A DNA stretch of 64,000 nt from Imtechella halotolerans (GCF_028743515.2 NZ_CP117969.2:253001-317000), one strand, 5' to 3'; numbered from the stretch's first letter, positions 44,279 through 52,946 are shown. Numbers and translations: made by a program. Notes: generated from the sequence alone by a model not told the origin.

Positions 44279-46219
44279 ATGATTAAAAAGAATCGAAACA
44301 GGTGTTTTTTAGCTATTCTGTTCCTAATTACAGGGGGAGCATATACTCAACAAGCACGTTTAGATAGTCTTACTAGTGCTATTAAAACCATGGAACGTGA
44401 TAGCTCCATGGTTTTAGCACTTAATGATTTGAGTTCCGAATATCTACAGTCAGATAATCAGACTAAGGCTTTGCGTTATGCCAACGAAGCACTACAATTA
44501 GCAGAAAAAATTGAGTATCTAAGAGGAAAAGGTTATGCCCTAAAAAACATGGGGTTGGTGTATTACTACCAAGGAGATTACCTCAATGTGATGGAATATT
44601 GGACAAAGTCACTTGAAACTTTTGAGCGTATTTCGGATACGGTAGGTATTGCCAATATGGTTAATAATTTAGGGGCCGTATATTATACTCAAGGTGCTAA
44701 TACCAAGGCTATTGAAAATTATTTGGTTTCCCTTCGTATTTCAGAGAAGAAAAGAGATACCATCCGGATGGTCACTTCTTTATTAAACATTGGGGGGGTG
44801 TATTCTGATAATCCAAATGATTATGAAAAAGCCTTAGATTATTATAATAGAGCAGAACCTTATCTCCAAAACCTTAAAGATAGCCAACTTACTTCTTCCT
44901 ATTTGTTAGGAGTTGGTGAAATTTATTTAAAGCAAGGAAGGTATAAAGAAGCTCAAAATTATTTTAAAGAAGCCCTTCCCTATAATGAAAATTCCTCATT
45001 ATACGCGCATAATTTGACCAAGCTTGGAGAAACTGAATATCGGATGGGTAGCTCAGAGGCTGCCATAGAACACCTTACAAAAGCATATGAACTAGCTCAA
45101 GAAAATAATCAACCATTGCCTATTACGCAGGCTTTAATGGGCCTAGCCACTATTTATCAACCTACGAATCCACGAAAGGGACTTGAGTATTATAACAAGG
45201 CTATTAGTATAGCTAAAGAGGTAGGATTACAATATGAATTGCGCGACATTTATAAAGGCATGTCTGTAGCCTATGAAGGACTAGGTCGATATGAGGACGC
45301 TTTCAAATATCAAAAGCTTTTTTTAGCCTACAAAGATTCATTGTTCAATCTGGAAACCAATGATAAAATTCGCGGATTACAATTTGATTTTGATTTGGAA
45401 AAGAAACAAGATCAGATAGAACTATTAGAAAAAGAATCAGAAATTATTCAACTTCGAGAAAAGCGACAGAAAAGTTTGGTATACGTATCAGCTATTACTT
45501 CTGTATTGGTATTTTTCTTAGCCTTAGGGATGTATAATCGCTATAAGTACGTCAAACGTACCAATCATATAATTGAAGAAGAAAAAAATCGTTCTGAAAA
45601 GCTGTTACTCAATATTTTACCCTATGAAACTGCGCTAGAATTAAAAGAGTATGGTAAGGTTAAAGCACAGCGATTTGATTCTGTAAGTGTTATGTTTACC
45701 GATTTTCAAGGATTTACAAAATATTCGGAAGGGATGGCACCAGAAGCATTGGTAGAGAGCGTCGATTACTTCTTTTCCAAATTTGATACAATCATTGAAA
45801 AATACCAGCTTGAAAAAATAAAAACCATAGGGGACTCTTATATGTGTGCTGGAGGACTGCCTTTTCCTGAAGAAAATCATCCTGTTAAAATTGTGGAAGC
45901 CGCCATTGAAATACTAGGATTTGTTGAAGAATCCAGAAAAAAGGAATCTCTGTTAGCCAATTTTAATATTAGGATAGGCATTAATACCGGGCCAGTGGTG
46001 GCTGGAGTAGTAGGGCTAAAGAAGTTTGCCTATGATATTTGGGGTGATGCGGTGAATGTGGCCTCTCGCATGGAAAATGCTTCAGACCCCGCACAGATTA
46101 ATATTTCTGAAAACACCTATCTTCTAATAAAGGATATTTTTGAATGTGAGTATAGGGGAATGATAGATGTAAAAAATAAAGGAATGATGAAAATGTATTT
46201 TGTAAAAGGGAAAAAATAG
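44279..46219 (+). CDS. Membrane TPR protein with class III nucleotide cyclase domain
   Basis: The protein has 646 residues. A signal-like helix (about 8-24) is followed by TPR repeats (about 40-370, e.g. AIENYLVSLRISEKKRDT), a coiled coil (about 375-400), a membrane helix (about 402-420) and the cyclase domain (about 455-640). Metal aspartates are Asp475 (VMFTDFQGF) and Asp519 (TIGDSYM). Lys515 and Asp586 (AYDIWGD) occupy the adenine-specifying positions, and Asn593 and Arg597 the transition-state positions, so the domain should be active and make cAMP. TPRs would sense in the periplasm; the cyclase faces the cytosol. It is coupled to the large secreted protein upstream and precedes a PycTM-like gene by 114 bases. 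Confidence 0.87.
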   Translation: MIKKNRNRCFLAILFLITGGAYTQQARLDSLTSAIKTMERDSSMVLALNDLSSEYLQSDNQTKALRYANEALQLAEKIEYLRGKGYALKNMGLVYYYQGDYLNVMEYWTKSLETFERISDTVGIANMVNNLGAVYYTQGANTKAIENYLVSLRISEKKRDTIRMVTSLLNIGGVYSDNPNDYEKALDYYNRAEPYLQNLKDSQLTSSYLLGVGEIYLKQGRYKEAQNYFKEALPYNENSSLYAHNLTKLGETEYRMGSSEAAIEHLTKAYELAQENNQPLPITQALMGLATIYQPTNPRKGLEYYNKAISIAKEVGLQYELRDIYKGMSVAYEGLGRYEDAFKYQKLFLAYKDSLFNLETNDKIRGLQFDFDLEKKQDQIELLEKESEIIQLREKRQKSLVYVSAITSVLVFFLALGMYNRYKYVKRTNHIIEEEKNRSEKLLLNILPYETALELKEYGKVKAQRFDSVSVMFTDFQGFTKYSEGMAPEALVESVDYFFSKFDTIIEKYQLEKIKTIGDSYMCAGGLPFPEENHPVKIVEAAIEILGFVEESRKKESLLANFNIRIGINTGPVVAGVVGLKKFAYDIWGDAVNVASRMENASDPAQINISENTYLLIKDIFECEYRGMIDVKNKGMMKMYFVKGKK

Positions 46220-46333
46220 TATTTGGTTAAGATGTTTATAGTGAGGTCATTATGTAGTTTTTTTGTACCTTTAATAAAATGGATTTTTTTTAACCTTATA
46301 ATTCTTAAATATCTCTAATCTTATGGTCATCGC

Positions 46334-46843
46334 ATGAAAGAAGAATCATATAATTACTGGATGCAAATTGAGCGTTTAGATAGACTTATACGAGCGTCAG
46401 AACTTAAGGCAGGACTTATAATTTCTTTTCACAGCCTACTGGTGGGAGTTTTTTTTGATAGACTAGATTCTCTACAACAAACATTTCAAGACAGCATTAT
46501 GTTTATTGTTTTAGTGTGCCTATGGTTATTGTTTGTGGGCATATCAATTTATTATGCCATTAATTGTTTTATTCCTCGGATGGAGCTTAAATATGACAAT
46601 AATGTGTTCTTTTTTAGTGATGCTGTCCGAAAGTATGGAGATATTCATCAGTTCAGTAAAACCTACTGTAAAATTTGTAATAACGAGAAACTCTTGTATG
46701 ATCAGTTAAGTCAACAAGTGTATATTGGAAGTAAAATTATTGATCATAAATTTAAAAGCGTTCAAAAATCGGTTAAGTATTTAGCCTATAGTTTTATATA
46801 CGTGGTATTGTTGTTAGTATTATGGCTTACAATGTTGTTTTAG
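46334..46843 (+). CDS. PycTM-like (DUF5706) membrane effector protein
   Basis: The protein has 169 residues. The N-terminal IERLDRLIRASELKAGLIISFHSLLVGVFF is the family-type amphipathic start into the first membrane helix (about 26-42). A second helix (about 54-79) and a C-terminal third (about 148-168, FIYVVLLLVLWLTMLF) enclose a soluble segment with FFFSDAVRKYGDIHQF and DQLSQQVYIGSKIIDHKFKSVQKS. This is the layout of DUF5706, known as the transmembrane effector of Pycsar anti-phage systems, which is thought to damage the membrane after binding a cyclic nucleotide. In many Bacteroidetes proteins, from memory, an HD domain is fused in front; here it is a separate gene 30 bases downstream. Confidence 0.78.
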   Translation: MKEESYNYWMQIERLDRLIRASELKAGLIISFHSLLVGVFFDRLDSLQQTFQDSIMFIVLVCLWLLFVGISIYYAINCFIPRMELKYDNNVFFFSDAVRKYGDIHQFSKTYCKICNNEKLLYDQLSQQVYIGSKIIDHKFKSVQKSVKYLAYSFIYVVLLLVLWLTMLF

Positions 46844-46873
46844 TTCCCCAAATATTTCATAACTCTATACAGG

Positions 46874-47455
46874 ATGAAAGGTTACAACCATCTTAGGAAA
46901 AAAGCATTGTCAATATTAAAGGATCAACTCTCTGAAAGTCTTACCTATCACGGGATACATCATACGTTAAATGTACTTAACGTATGTAACCAATATATAA
47001 GACGAAATAAAATACCCTCACATCCCGCAAAACTATTGAGGTTAGGAGCACTATTGCATGATATCGGTTTTACAGTATCGAATATTAATCATGAAGAACA
47101 TAGTGTTAAAATAAGTCGTGAACTGATGAGGGAGTGTAATTTTAACTCTTTGGATACAGAAACCGTTGTCAATTTAATTTATGCTACAAGAATTCCTCAG
47201 CACCCTAAAAATGAGTTGGAAAAAATATTGTGCGATGCTGATTTGGATTACCTGGGACGGTCTGACTTTTATAGTATAAGTGACCAGCTTTTTCAAGAAC
47301 TAAAATATTTTTCAGTACTAAAGGATAAGAAGGAATGGAACAAAGCGCAGATTAAATTTTTGGAATCTCATTCCTATCATACACCTTATGCTCAGAAATA
47401 TAGGCAACCAGAAAAGGAAAAACGAATTAAGGAGATACGTTCAAAGTTAAATTAA
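46874..47455 (+). CDS. HD domain phosphohydrolase, partner type of DUF5706 proteins
   Basis: The protein has 193 residues. The HD superfamily metal site is visible: His in GIHHTLNV, the HD pair in LLHDIGF, His in HEEHSVKIS and Asp in CDADLDYLG. The tail KAQIKFLESHSYHTPYAQKY resembles the HD part of the HD-DUF5706 fusions found in Flavobacteriaceae (from memory). HD proteins hydrolyse nucleotides or cyclic nucleotides, so it could degrade the signal that acts on the adjacent membrane protein (inference). It is 30 bases after the PycTM-like gene and probably co-transcribed. Confidence 0.83.
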   Translation: MKGYNHLRKKALSILKDQLSESLTYHGIHHTLNVLNVCNQYIRRNKIPSHPAKLLRLGALLHDIGFTVSNINHEEHSVKISRELMRECNFNSLDTETVVNLIYATRIPQHPKNELEKILCDADLDYLGRSDFYSISDQLFQELKYFSVLKDKKEWNKAQIKFLESHSYHTPYAQKYRQPEKEKRIKEIRSKLN

Positions 47456-47513
47456 ACAGTAGTACTTCTTACTTTTACCCCTTATTCTTTAATTTAGCCA
47501 AAAATAATTGTTA

Positions 47514-47930
47514 ATGAAAATACTAATTATCAACGGACCTAATTTAAACCTACTTGGAAAAAGAGAACCTGAGATTTATGGGAATAAAACCTTTGAGGAT
47601 ATTTTAGAAGGTCTAAAAATGCAATATCCTAATGTCACTTTAGAGTATTTCCAGTCTAATGTCGAAGGAGAGCTCATCAATAAACTACATCAGGCCGGTT
47701 TTGACCATGATGGTATTATTCTTAATGCAGGAGCTTATACTCATACTTCTGTTGCCATTGGAGATGCTGTTAAAGGAATAAAAACACCGGTTGTAGAAGT
47801 GCATATTTCGAATACATTCTCTAGAGAATCTTTCCGACACGTTTCTTACATTTCTCCGAATGCACAAGGTGTAATTTTAGGTTTTGGTATGCAAAGTTAT
47901 GCACTTGCTATCCAAAGTTTTTTAATGTAA
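47514..47930 (+). CDS. aroQ: 3-dehydroquinate dehydratase, type II
   Basis: The protein has 138 residues from the ATG at 47514; an upstream TTG is rejected. It shows the type II signature LIINGPNLNLLGKREPEIYG at the start (catalytic Tyr in EIYG), FFQSN-type loop (EYFQSNVEGELI), GIILNAGAYTHTSVAI and VEVHISN. The enzyme forms a dodecamer and dehydrates 3-dehydroquinate in the shikimate pathway. It is followed by the diphthine-ammonia ligase-like gene 9 bases later. Confidence 0.95.
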   Translation: MKILIINGPNLNLLGKREPEIYGNKTFEDILEGLKMQYPNVTLEYFQSNVEGELINKLHQAGFDHDGIILNAGAYTHTSVAIGDAVKGIKTPVVEVHISNTFSRESFRHVSYISPNAQGVILGFGMQSYALAIQSFLM

Positions 47931-47939
47931 GAGGGCATT

Positions 47940-48635
47940 ATGTATTTTTTTAATTGGAGTACGGGTAAAGATTCGGCCTTGGCTCTTTATCAGCTTCTAC
48001 AACAAGGAATTCCTGTTACTAAGTTGCTAACTACACTTCATAGCTCTACTATGAGAGTGTCCATGCATGGGATTAGCTTGGAAATGGTGAAGAAACAGAT
48101 TGAAGCATTGGGTTTAGATTGGATGCCCATTTACCTACCTAAGACAGACTCTATGGAACGTTATAACGAAATTATAGGAGCCGCCATAGATGAATTAAAG
48201 AAACAAGGATATACACATGCTGCTTTTGGAGATATTTTTTTGGAAGATTTACGACTATATCGTGAAAAGCAACTAGAAAAGGCGGGATTAAAGGCTGTCT
48301 TTCCTCTATGGAAGCAAGACACGTATGGGCTTGTAAACAGATTCACGGAATTAGGATTTAAAGCCGTTGTTGTCTGTGTAAATGCAAAGTATATGGATGC
48401 TTCTTTTGTAGGTTGTGAATTGGATGAAAATTTTATAAAACGACTTCCACAAGGGGTGGACCCCTGTGGGGAAAATGGGGAATTTCATACATTCGTTTAT
48501 GATGGCCCTTTGTTTAAAAATAGAGTAGCGTTTACCATTGGAGAAAAAGTGCTGAAAAGTTATCCGCCAACGTACGATTCGAATGGAAATACTATAGATA
48601 ATTCGTTTTGGTATTGCGATATCTTATCCCATTAG
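47940..48635 (+). CDS. Diphthine-ammonia ligase-like PP-loop ATPase (Dph6/MJ0570 family)
   Basis: The protein has 231 residues. The PP-loop variant WSTGKDSALALYQL is at the N-terminus, followed by family features such as HGISLEMVKKQIEALGLDW, YTHAAFGDIFLEDLR, PLWKQDTYGLVN and GVDPCGENGEFHTFVYDGP, the last being the family's best hallmark. In eukaryotes Dph6 amidates diphthine on EF2; bacteria lack diphthamide, so the bacterial role is different and unknown. It shares a likely transcript with aroQ and is followed by a terminator. Confidence 0.85.
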   Translation: MYFFNWSTGKDSALALYQLLQQGIPVTKLLTTLHSSTMRVSMHGISLEMVKKQIEALGLDWMPIYLPKTDSMERYNEIIGAAIDELKKQGYTHAAFGDIFLEDLRLYREKQLEKAGLKAVFPLWKQDTYGLVNRFTELGFKAVVVCVNAKYMDASFVGCELDENFIKRLPQGVDPCGENGEFHTFVYDGPLFKNRVAFTIGEKVLKSYPPTYDSNGNTIDNSFWYCDILSH

Positions 48636-48640
48636 AAATG

Positions 48641-48671
48641 AAAAAATCCCCTGAATTTCAGGGGATTTTTA
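48641..48671. terminator. Bidirectional terminator between the Dph6-like gene and lpdA
   Basis: The arms aaaatcccctga and tcaggggatttt pair perfectly with a 3-base loop and have A/T runs on both sides. Confidence 0.92.
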
Positions 48672-48689
48672 TATAATAACATCGTTAAA

Positions 48690-50081
48690 TTAAATGTGAA
48701 TTACCTCTCCATAGGCTGCTGCTACAGCCTCCATCACAGCCTCACTCATGGTTGGATGTGGGTGTACAGCTTTAAGAACCTCATGTCCGGTGGTTTCAAG
48801 TTTACGCGCTACAACAGCTTCAGCTATCATATCCGTAACACCAGCACCAATCATGTGACAACCTAGCCATTCACCATATTTGGCATCAAAAATCACTTTT
48901 ACAAATCCGTCAGAATTTCCACCTGCTTTGGCTTTACCACTTGCAGAGAATGGGAATTTCCCAACTTTGATATCAAGTCCTTTTTCACGGGCCTGCTTTT
49001 CTGTAAGACCCACAGAAGCAATCTCAGGGGTACAATAGGTACATCCTGGTATATTACCATAATCCAATGCTTCAACGTGCATTCCTGCGATTTTTTCTAC
49101 ACATAGAATACCTTCAGCAGAAGCAACGTGAGCTAAGGCCTGACCCGGAGTTACGTCACCAATAGCGTAATAGCCTGGTATGTTGGTTTGATAGTAATCA
49201 TTTACCAAAATTTTATCACGATCAACAGCAATACCTACATCTTCTAACCCAATTCCTTCAATATTGGTTTTAATACCTACAGCTGAAAGCACAATATCTG
49301 CTTCTAGTATTTCCTCACCCTTAGAAGTCTTTATGGTAGCCTTTACTCCAGCACCAGAGGTGTCTACTTTGGTGACCTCAGCAGAAGTCATAATTTTAAC
49401 ACCTGCCTTTTTAAAGCTGCGCTCTAGTTGTTTTGAAACTTCTTCATCCTCAACCGGAACAATGTTTGGCATAAATTCTACAACGGTCACATCTGTTCCC
49501 ATTGAGTTGTAGAAATGAGCAAATTCAATTCCAATAGCGCCACTTCCCACAACGATCATTTTCTTAGGCTGGGTAGGAAGCGTCATAGCCTCACGGTATC
49601 CAATGACTTTTTTACCATCTTGTGGTAAGCTAGGCAATTCTCTAGAGCGTGCTCCAGTAGCTATAATAATGTGATCAGCACTATACTCTGTTGTTTTTCC
49701 GTCTTTATCCTTAACATCAATTTTTTTTCCGGCTTTTAACTTGCCGAATCCTTCAATTACCTCAATTTTATTTTTCTTCATAAGGAATTGAACACCCTTA
49801 CTCATTCCCTCAGCAACTCCGCGGCTACGTTTAATGATGGCATCAAAATCTTTGTCATATTCCTTTACGGTAAGTCCGTAATCTTCAGCATGCTTAAGGT
49901 AGTCAAATACTTGGGCGCTTTTTAATAATGCTTTGGTTGGGATACATCCCCAGTTAAGGCATACCCCACCAAGGTTTTCTTTTTCTACAACGGCAGTTTT
50001 AAATCCTAGCTGGGAGGCGCGGATAGCAGTAACATATCCTCCTGGACCACTCCCTAAAACGATAACATCGTACTTATTCAT
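48690..50081 (-). CDS. lpdA: Dihydrolipoyl dehydrogenase
   Basis: The protein has 463 residues. The FAD motif GSGPGGYVTAIRASQLG opens the protein and is followed by the redox-active disulfide GGVCLNWGCIPTKALL (CxxxxC). The NAD motif VGSGAIGIEFAHFYNSMGTDV, the second FAD motif YAIGDVTPGQALAH and the catalytic HPHPTMSEAVMEA (His-Glu dyad with the partner subunit) are all present. It reoxidises dihydrolipoamide in 2-oxoacid dehydrogenase complexes and the glycine cleavage system. No E1/E2 genes are adjacent. Confidence 0.95.
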   Translation of the reverse strand: MNKYDVIVLGSGPGGYVTAIRASQLGFKTAVVEKENLGGVCLNWGCIPTKALLKSAQVFDYLKHAEDYGLTVKEYDKDFDAIIKRSRGVAEGMSKGVQFLMKKNKIEVIEGFGKLKAGKKIDVKDKDGKTTEYSADHIIIATGARSRELPSLPQDGKKVIGYREAMTLPTQPKKMIVVGSGAIGIEFAHFYNSMGTDVTVVEFMPNIVPVEDEEVSKQLERSFKKAGVKIMTSAEVTKVDTSGAGVKATIKTSKGEEILEADIVLSAVGIKTNIEGIGLEDVGIAVDRDKILVNDYYQTNIPGYYAIGDVTPGQALAHVASAEGILCVEKIAGMHVEALDYGNIPGCTYCTPEIASVGLTEKQAREKGLDIKVGKFPFSASGKAKAGGNSDGFVKVIFDAKYGEWLGCHMIGAGVTDMIAEAVVARKLETTGHEVLKAVHPHPTMSEAVMEAVAAAYGEVIHI

Positions 50082-50150
50082 TATGTTCGGTTTTAAATGT
50101 CAAAAAATGCGGTTACGAAGTTACGGAAAACCTCTTTAACCTCTAAATAT

Positions 50151-50846
50151 TTATCCTTTTTTAAGAGCTGCTTGTTTAACAACACCAAGCGTGATTCCCC
50201 ATTGGCCTAGTCCGTAGGTAAGCATGATCAAGGTTCCTGCATAAGGTATGGTTTCATGAAATTTGTCAATGGCTAAAATAGTATCAGAAACTAAAAAAAG
50301 TATAACACCAATCAGCACGAGATAATAACTTGCAGTATTCACTTCTATACAACGCAAAAATGCCGCTTTAGCCATATTGAGCATCACTATCATGTACACT
50401 ACTACTGGCAAGAAAAATGAGCCTAGGCTATCGTGAATGATAAATAGAATAGTTAAGGCGTATGTTAAAAGAAAAGCAATAAATAGCAAGAATTTTTTGA
50501 GACGGATCGTTTTTCGTTGAAAAAACAAGGCGATATAAAAACTATTTCCGATAAGAAAAGCCAATAGACCCGCAATAAAATAGTTTTCAGAATTCGGCAC
50601 AAACATAAGTAAGATATCGCCCAATAGCATAAAAAAGAGTGCAGTCATTCCTAATTTACGGGATATGGATTCTAAATGTTTGCTCCTGAAATAGAAAAAA
50701 ATGAGCAAGGAACTAAGTAGACTTGGTTTTGTAATGTACCTAAGATCTTGTAATTCAGGTTTGTTTAAAACAATAATGTCTAATGCTAAAAGGATTAAAA
50801 AAATGGCACTAAATCTAAGTAGTTTGTAGGTTTTAACGGTTTTCAT
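50151..50846 (-). CDS. Lysoplasmalogenase-like membrane protein (YhhN/TMEM86 family)
   Basis: The protein has 231 residues with about eight hydrophobic helices across its length. Landmarks include RYITKPSLLSSLLIFFYF near the start (the family's KP motif), MLLGDILLM, FLIGNSFYIALFF and LGVILFLVSDTILAIDKF. The paired Asp residues within membrane helices (GD, SD) are conserved in YhhN proteins. TMEM86 homologues cleave the vinyl-ether bond of lysoplasmalogens; the activity in Bacteroidetes is unproven. It shares the minus strand with lpdA after 69 bases. Confidence 0.85.
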   Translation of the reverse strand: MKTVKTYKLLRFSAIFLILLALDIIVLNKPELQDLRYITKPSLLSSLLIFFYFRSKHLESISRKLGMTALFFMLLGDILLMFVPNSENYFIAGLLAFLIGNSFYIALFFQRKTIRLKKFLLFIAFLLTYALTILFIIHDSLGSFFLPVVVYMIVMLNMAKAAFLRCIEVNTASYYLVLIGVILFLVSDTILAIDKFHETIPYAGTLIMLTYGLGQWGITLGVVKQAALKKG

Positions 50847-50956
50847 AGATATAAGGTTGGAGCACTAAAATATTGATTTTATATCGAATTTATACAATTC
50901 ATCCTATAAATTCGACAATTGGGTATGAATTGTTTTCTTCATTCTACACCGCAACC

Positions 50957-50964
50957 TACTTTTG
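50957..50964 (+). promoter_or_regulatory. Candidate -7 element upstream of the 61-residue ORF and signalling operon
   Basis: TACTTTTG fits TAnnTTTG. The nearest TTG is 24 bases before it, somewhat far. A direct repeat of CATCATCAAA follows in the leader (about 50971-50980 and 50989-50998). Confidence 0.4.
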
Positions 50965-51007
50965 ACCTATCATCATCAAAGTTCATTCATCATCAAAAAA
51001 CAAATTT

Positions 51008-51193
51008 ATGGTTCGAATTATTACAACTATGGCCTTAATAATAGCTGGAAAACTAGTAGGTAATGGTAGTCAAGGAAGGATTACATTAACGATTAATGAA
51101 GATAAAATTTCTTGTAGTATTCCTTGTACACAAGCTTTTTATAAGGTGAGTCAATTAACATCTTTGGAAGAAAAAAAGTATTACCTCAAGTAG
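51008..51193 (+). CDS. Small protein of 61 residues before the LytS-like kinase
   Basis: I do not recognise a family. An N-terminal, weakly hydrophobic stretch (IITTMALIIAGKLVGNG) is followed by ITLTINEDKISCSIPCTQAFYKVSQL with a CSIPC motif. The ORF begins 44 bases after a candidate promoter box and ends 87 bases before the kinase gene, in the same direction. It may be a short co-transcribed protein or a leader. The absence of a frame-disrupting stop over 61 codons in AT-rich DNA favours, but does not prove, coding. Confidence 0.5.
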   Translation: MVRIITTMALIIAGKLVGNGSQGRITLTINEDKISCSIPCTQAFYKVSQLTSLEEKKYYLK

Positions 51194-51280
51194 CTTTTTG
51201 GTACCTTTAAACCAGTAAGGCTAAAACAATAAAAGCAAAACCAAACATACACCAACCTATAAACAGGAATTAGACGAATC

Positions 51281-52627
51281 ATGTTTCAATCTTTACTTAA
51301 ATATCTTTTTAAATCAATTCTAGCGGGAATTGTTATAAGTGGGATTATAGCATCCTTTATCTGGCTTGTCCAGTATTTAAATGGTCGAATATTCAGTATG
51401 CAAATTTTAAGTAAAGAATTTGGATACTATCTAATTTACGGCATAGTACTCACAACGATCAATAGTACCTTTTTTGATTATTTGAATTCACGTTCTTGGC
51501 GTAAGGGTAGGAGGTTTAGATTACTTATAGGGGTTTTAGGCAGTTTTTTTCTTACAATTTTAGGTGTATTTCTTATTCGATTAGGTATTGGGGTAGTATT
51601 TGAAGGGGCCGATCTCATTGGTTTTATTAAAGGGGAACAAGCTCGGTTTTATATTGTAGCGGTAATTATTACCTTGGTATTTGTGTTGTTTTTTCATGCG
51701 CTACATTTTTATAAAGAGTTACAGCGAAATAAGTTAACACAACAAAAGATAATTGCTGGAACTGCTTCTGCGCAATTTGATGCCTTAAAGAATCAGTTAG
51801 ATCCTCATTTTCTTTTTAATAGTTTAAATGTGTTGACATCGCTTATAGATGAAAACCCGACAATGGCTCAAAAGTTTACAACCTCTTTATCTAAAGTATA
51901 TCGGTATGTTTTAGAACAAAAGAATAAAGAGTTGGTGAGTTTAGAGGAGGAACTTTCCTTTGCAAAAACCTATATGGATCTTTTAAAAATGCGATTTGAA
52001 AATAGTGTGTTTTTTGAACTTCCAACAAAGGTTATTAATCCAGATGCTAAGATAGTACCCCTTTCTCTTCAATTATTGCTTGAAAATGCGGTGAAACACA
52101 ATGTAGTAAGTGAACAGAAACCACTACGGATTCGTATCTATGAAGAAGGGAATAATCTGCTGGTTGAAAATAATCTTCAAAAAAAACAAGTATTACAAGA
52201 TCGTAAAGGAGTAGGTCTACAGAACATTATAAATCGCTATGCTATAATTACAGACCGAAGAATACATATTAACCAAAGCGATACTGTCTTTTCTGTACAG
52301 TTACCGCTATTAACTAAACAAATAAGTACTATGGATACCACACAATTTAATGAGAGCAATGCGTACATCAAAGCTCGTCAGCGCGTAAAAGAAATTAAAG
52401 ACTTTTATGGTAATTTGACTTCCTATTGTCTAGTAATACCCTTCTTGATTTTTATAAACTATCAGGTTTCATGGGGATTTCAATGGTTTTGGTTTCCTTT
52501 ATTGGGATGGGGTATGGGTGTAGCCATTCATGGATTTACGGTGTTTGGATATGGAAAAACATGGGAAGAAAGAAAGATCCGCGAACTTATGGAACAAGAT
52601 GAAAAAACATCTAAAAACTGGAAATAG
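51281..52627 (+). CDS. LytS-type histidine kinase with C-terminal 2TM domain
   Basis: The protein has 448 residues. Four N-terminal membrane helices (about 12-150) and a linker are followed by the His_kinase motif QLDPHFLFNSLNVLTSLI (phospho-acceptor His) and the ATPase region (PLSLQLLLENAVKHN; GVGLQNIINRYAI). After the kinase core the protein continues into a 2TM domain (about 360-445; AYIKARQRVKEIKDFYGNL, two helices, TWEERKIRELM). This tail is related to the small protein encoded immediately downstream. It senses an unknown signal at the membrane and most likely phosphorylates the LytTR regulator of the same operon. Confidence 0.88.
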   Translation: MFQSLLKYLFKSILAGIVISGIIASFIWLVQYLNGRIFSMQILSKEFGYYLIYGIVLTTINSTFFDYLNSRSWRKGRRFRLLIGVLGSFFLTILGVFLIRLGIGVVFEGADLIGFIKGEQARFYIVAVIITLVFVLFFHALHFYKELQRNKLTQQKIIAGTASAQFDALKNQLDPHFLFNSLNVLTSLIDENPTMAQKFTTSLSKVYRYVLEQKNKELVSLEEELSFAKTYMDLLKMRFENSVFFELPTKVINPDAKIVPLSLQLLLENAVKHNVVSEQKPLRIRIYEEGNNLLVENNLQKKQVLQDRKGVGLQNIINRYAIITDRRIHINQSDTVFSVQLPLLTKQISTMDTTQFNESNAYIKARQRVKEIKDFYGNLTSYCLVIPFLIFINYQVSWGFQWFWFPLLGWGMGVAIHGFTVFGYGKTWEERKIRELMEQDEKTSKNWK

Positions 52628-52634
52628 ACTAACT

Positions 52635-52946
52635 ATGGAACAAAAAGAGTATCATAAAGAAGATCGCTATCTACAGGCTGTAGAGCGTGTTAAAGAGATA
52701 AAAGGTTTTTACACCCATCTTTTGGTGTACATCCTTATTAATTGTATGTTATTGTGGCTAAATACCAAAGGTTTTAAAGAGCCACTATTTGAAATTGATA
52801 ATTTTTATACAATTTTCTTCTGGGGAATAGGTCTTGTTTTTCATGCTTGGGGTGTATTTGGGAAAGGATTATTGTTTTCCAAAGACTGGGAGGCACGTAA
52901 GATTAAAGAATTTATGAAAGAGGATCAATATAATAAGTGGGAATAG
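52635..52946 (+). CDS. 2TM domain protein
   Basis: The protein has 103 residues from the ATG at 52635, eight bases after the kinase stop. The layout is a short amphipathic start (RYLQAVERVKEIKGFYTHLL), two membrane helices (about 25-45 and 58-80), and the C-terminal WEARKIKEFMKED. The whole protein aligns with the last 90 residues of the preceding kinase, suggesting duplication. 2TM proteins occur next to LytS/LytTR pairs in Bacteroidetes and probably interact with the kinase through these helices (inference). Confidence 0.85.
   Translation: MEQKEYHKEDRYLQAVERVKEIKGFYTHLLVYILINCMLLWLNTKGFKEPLFEIDNFYTIFFWGIGLVFHAWGVFGKGLLFSKDWEARKIKEFMKEDQYNKWE

Noticed and set aside
46334-46843. Calling the locus a true Pycsar system with a pyrimidine cyclase
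   Set aside because: The cyclase has the canonical adenine-specifying Lys and Asp, and the TPR/membrane layout differs from PycC, so only a Pycsar-like relation is claimed.
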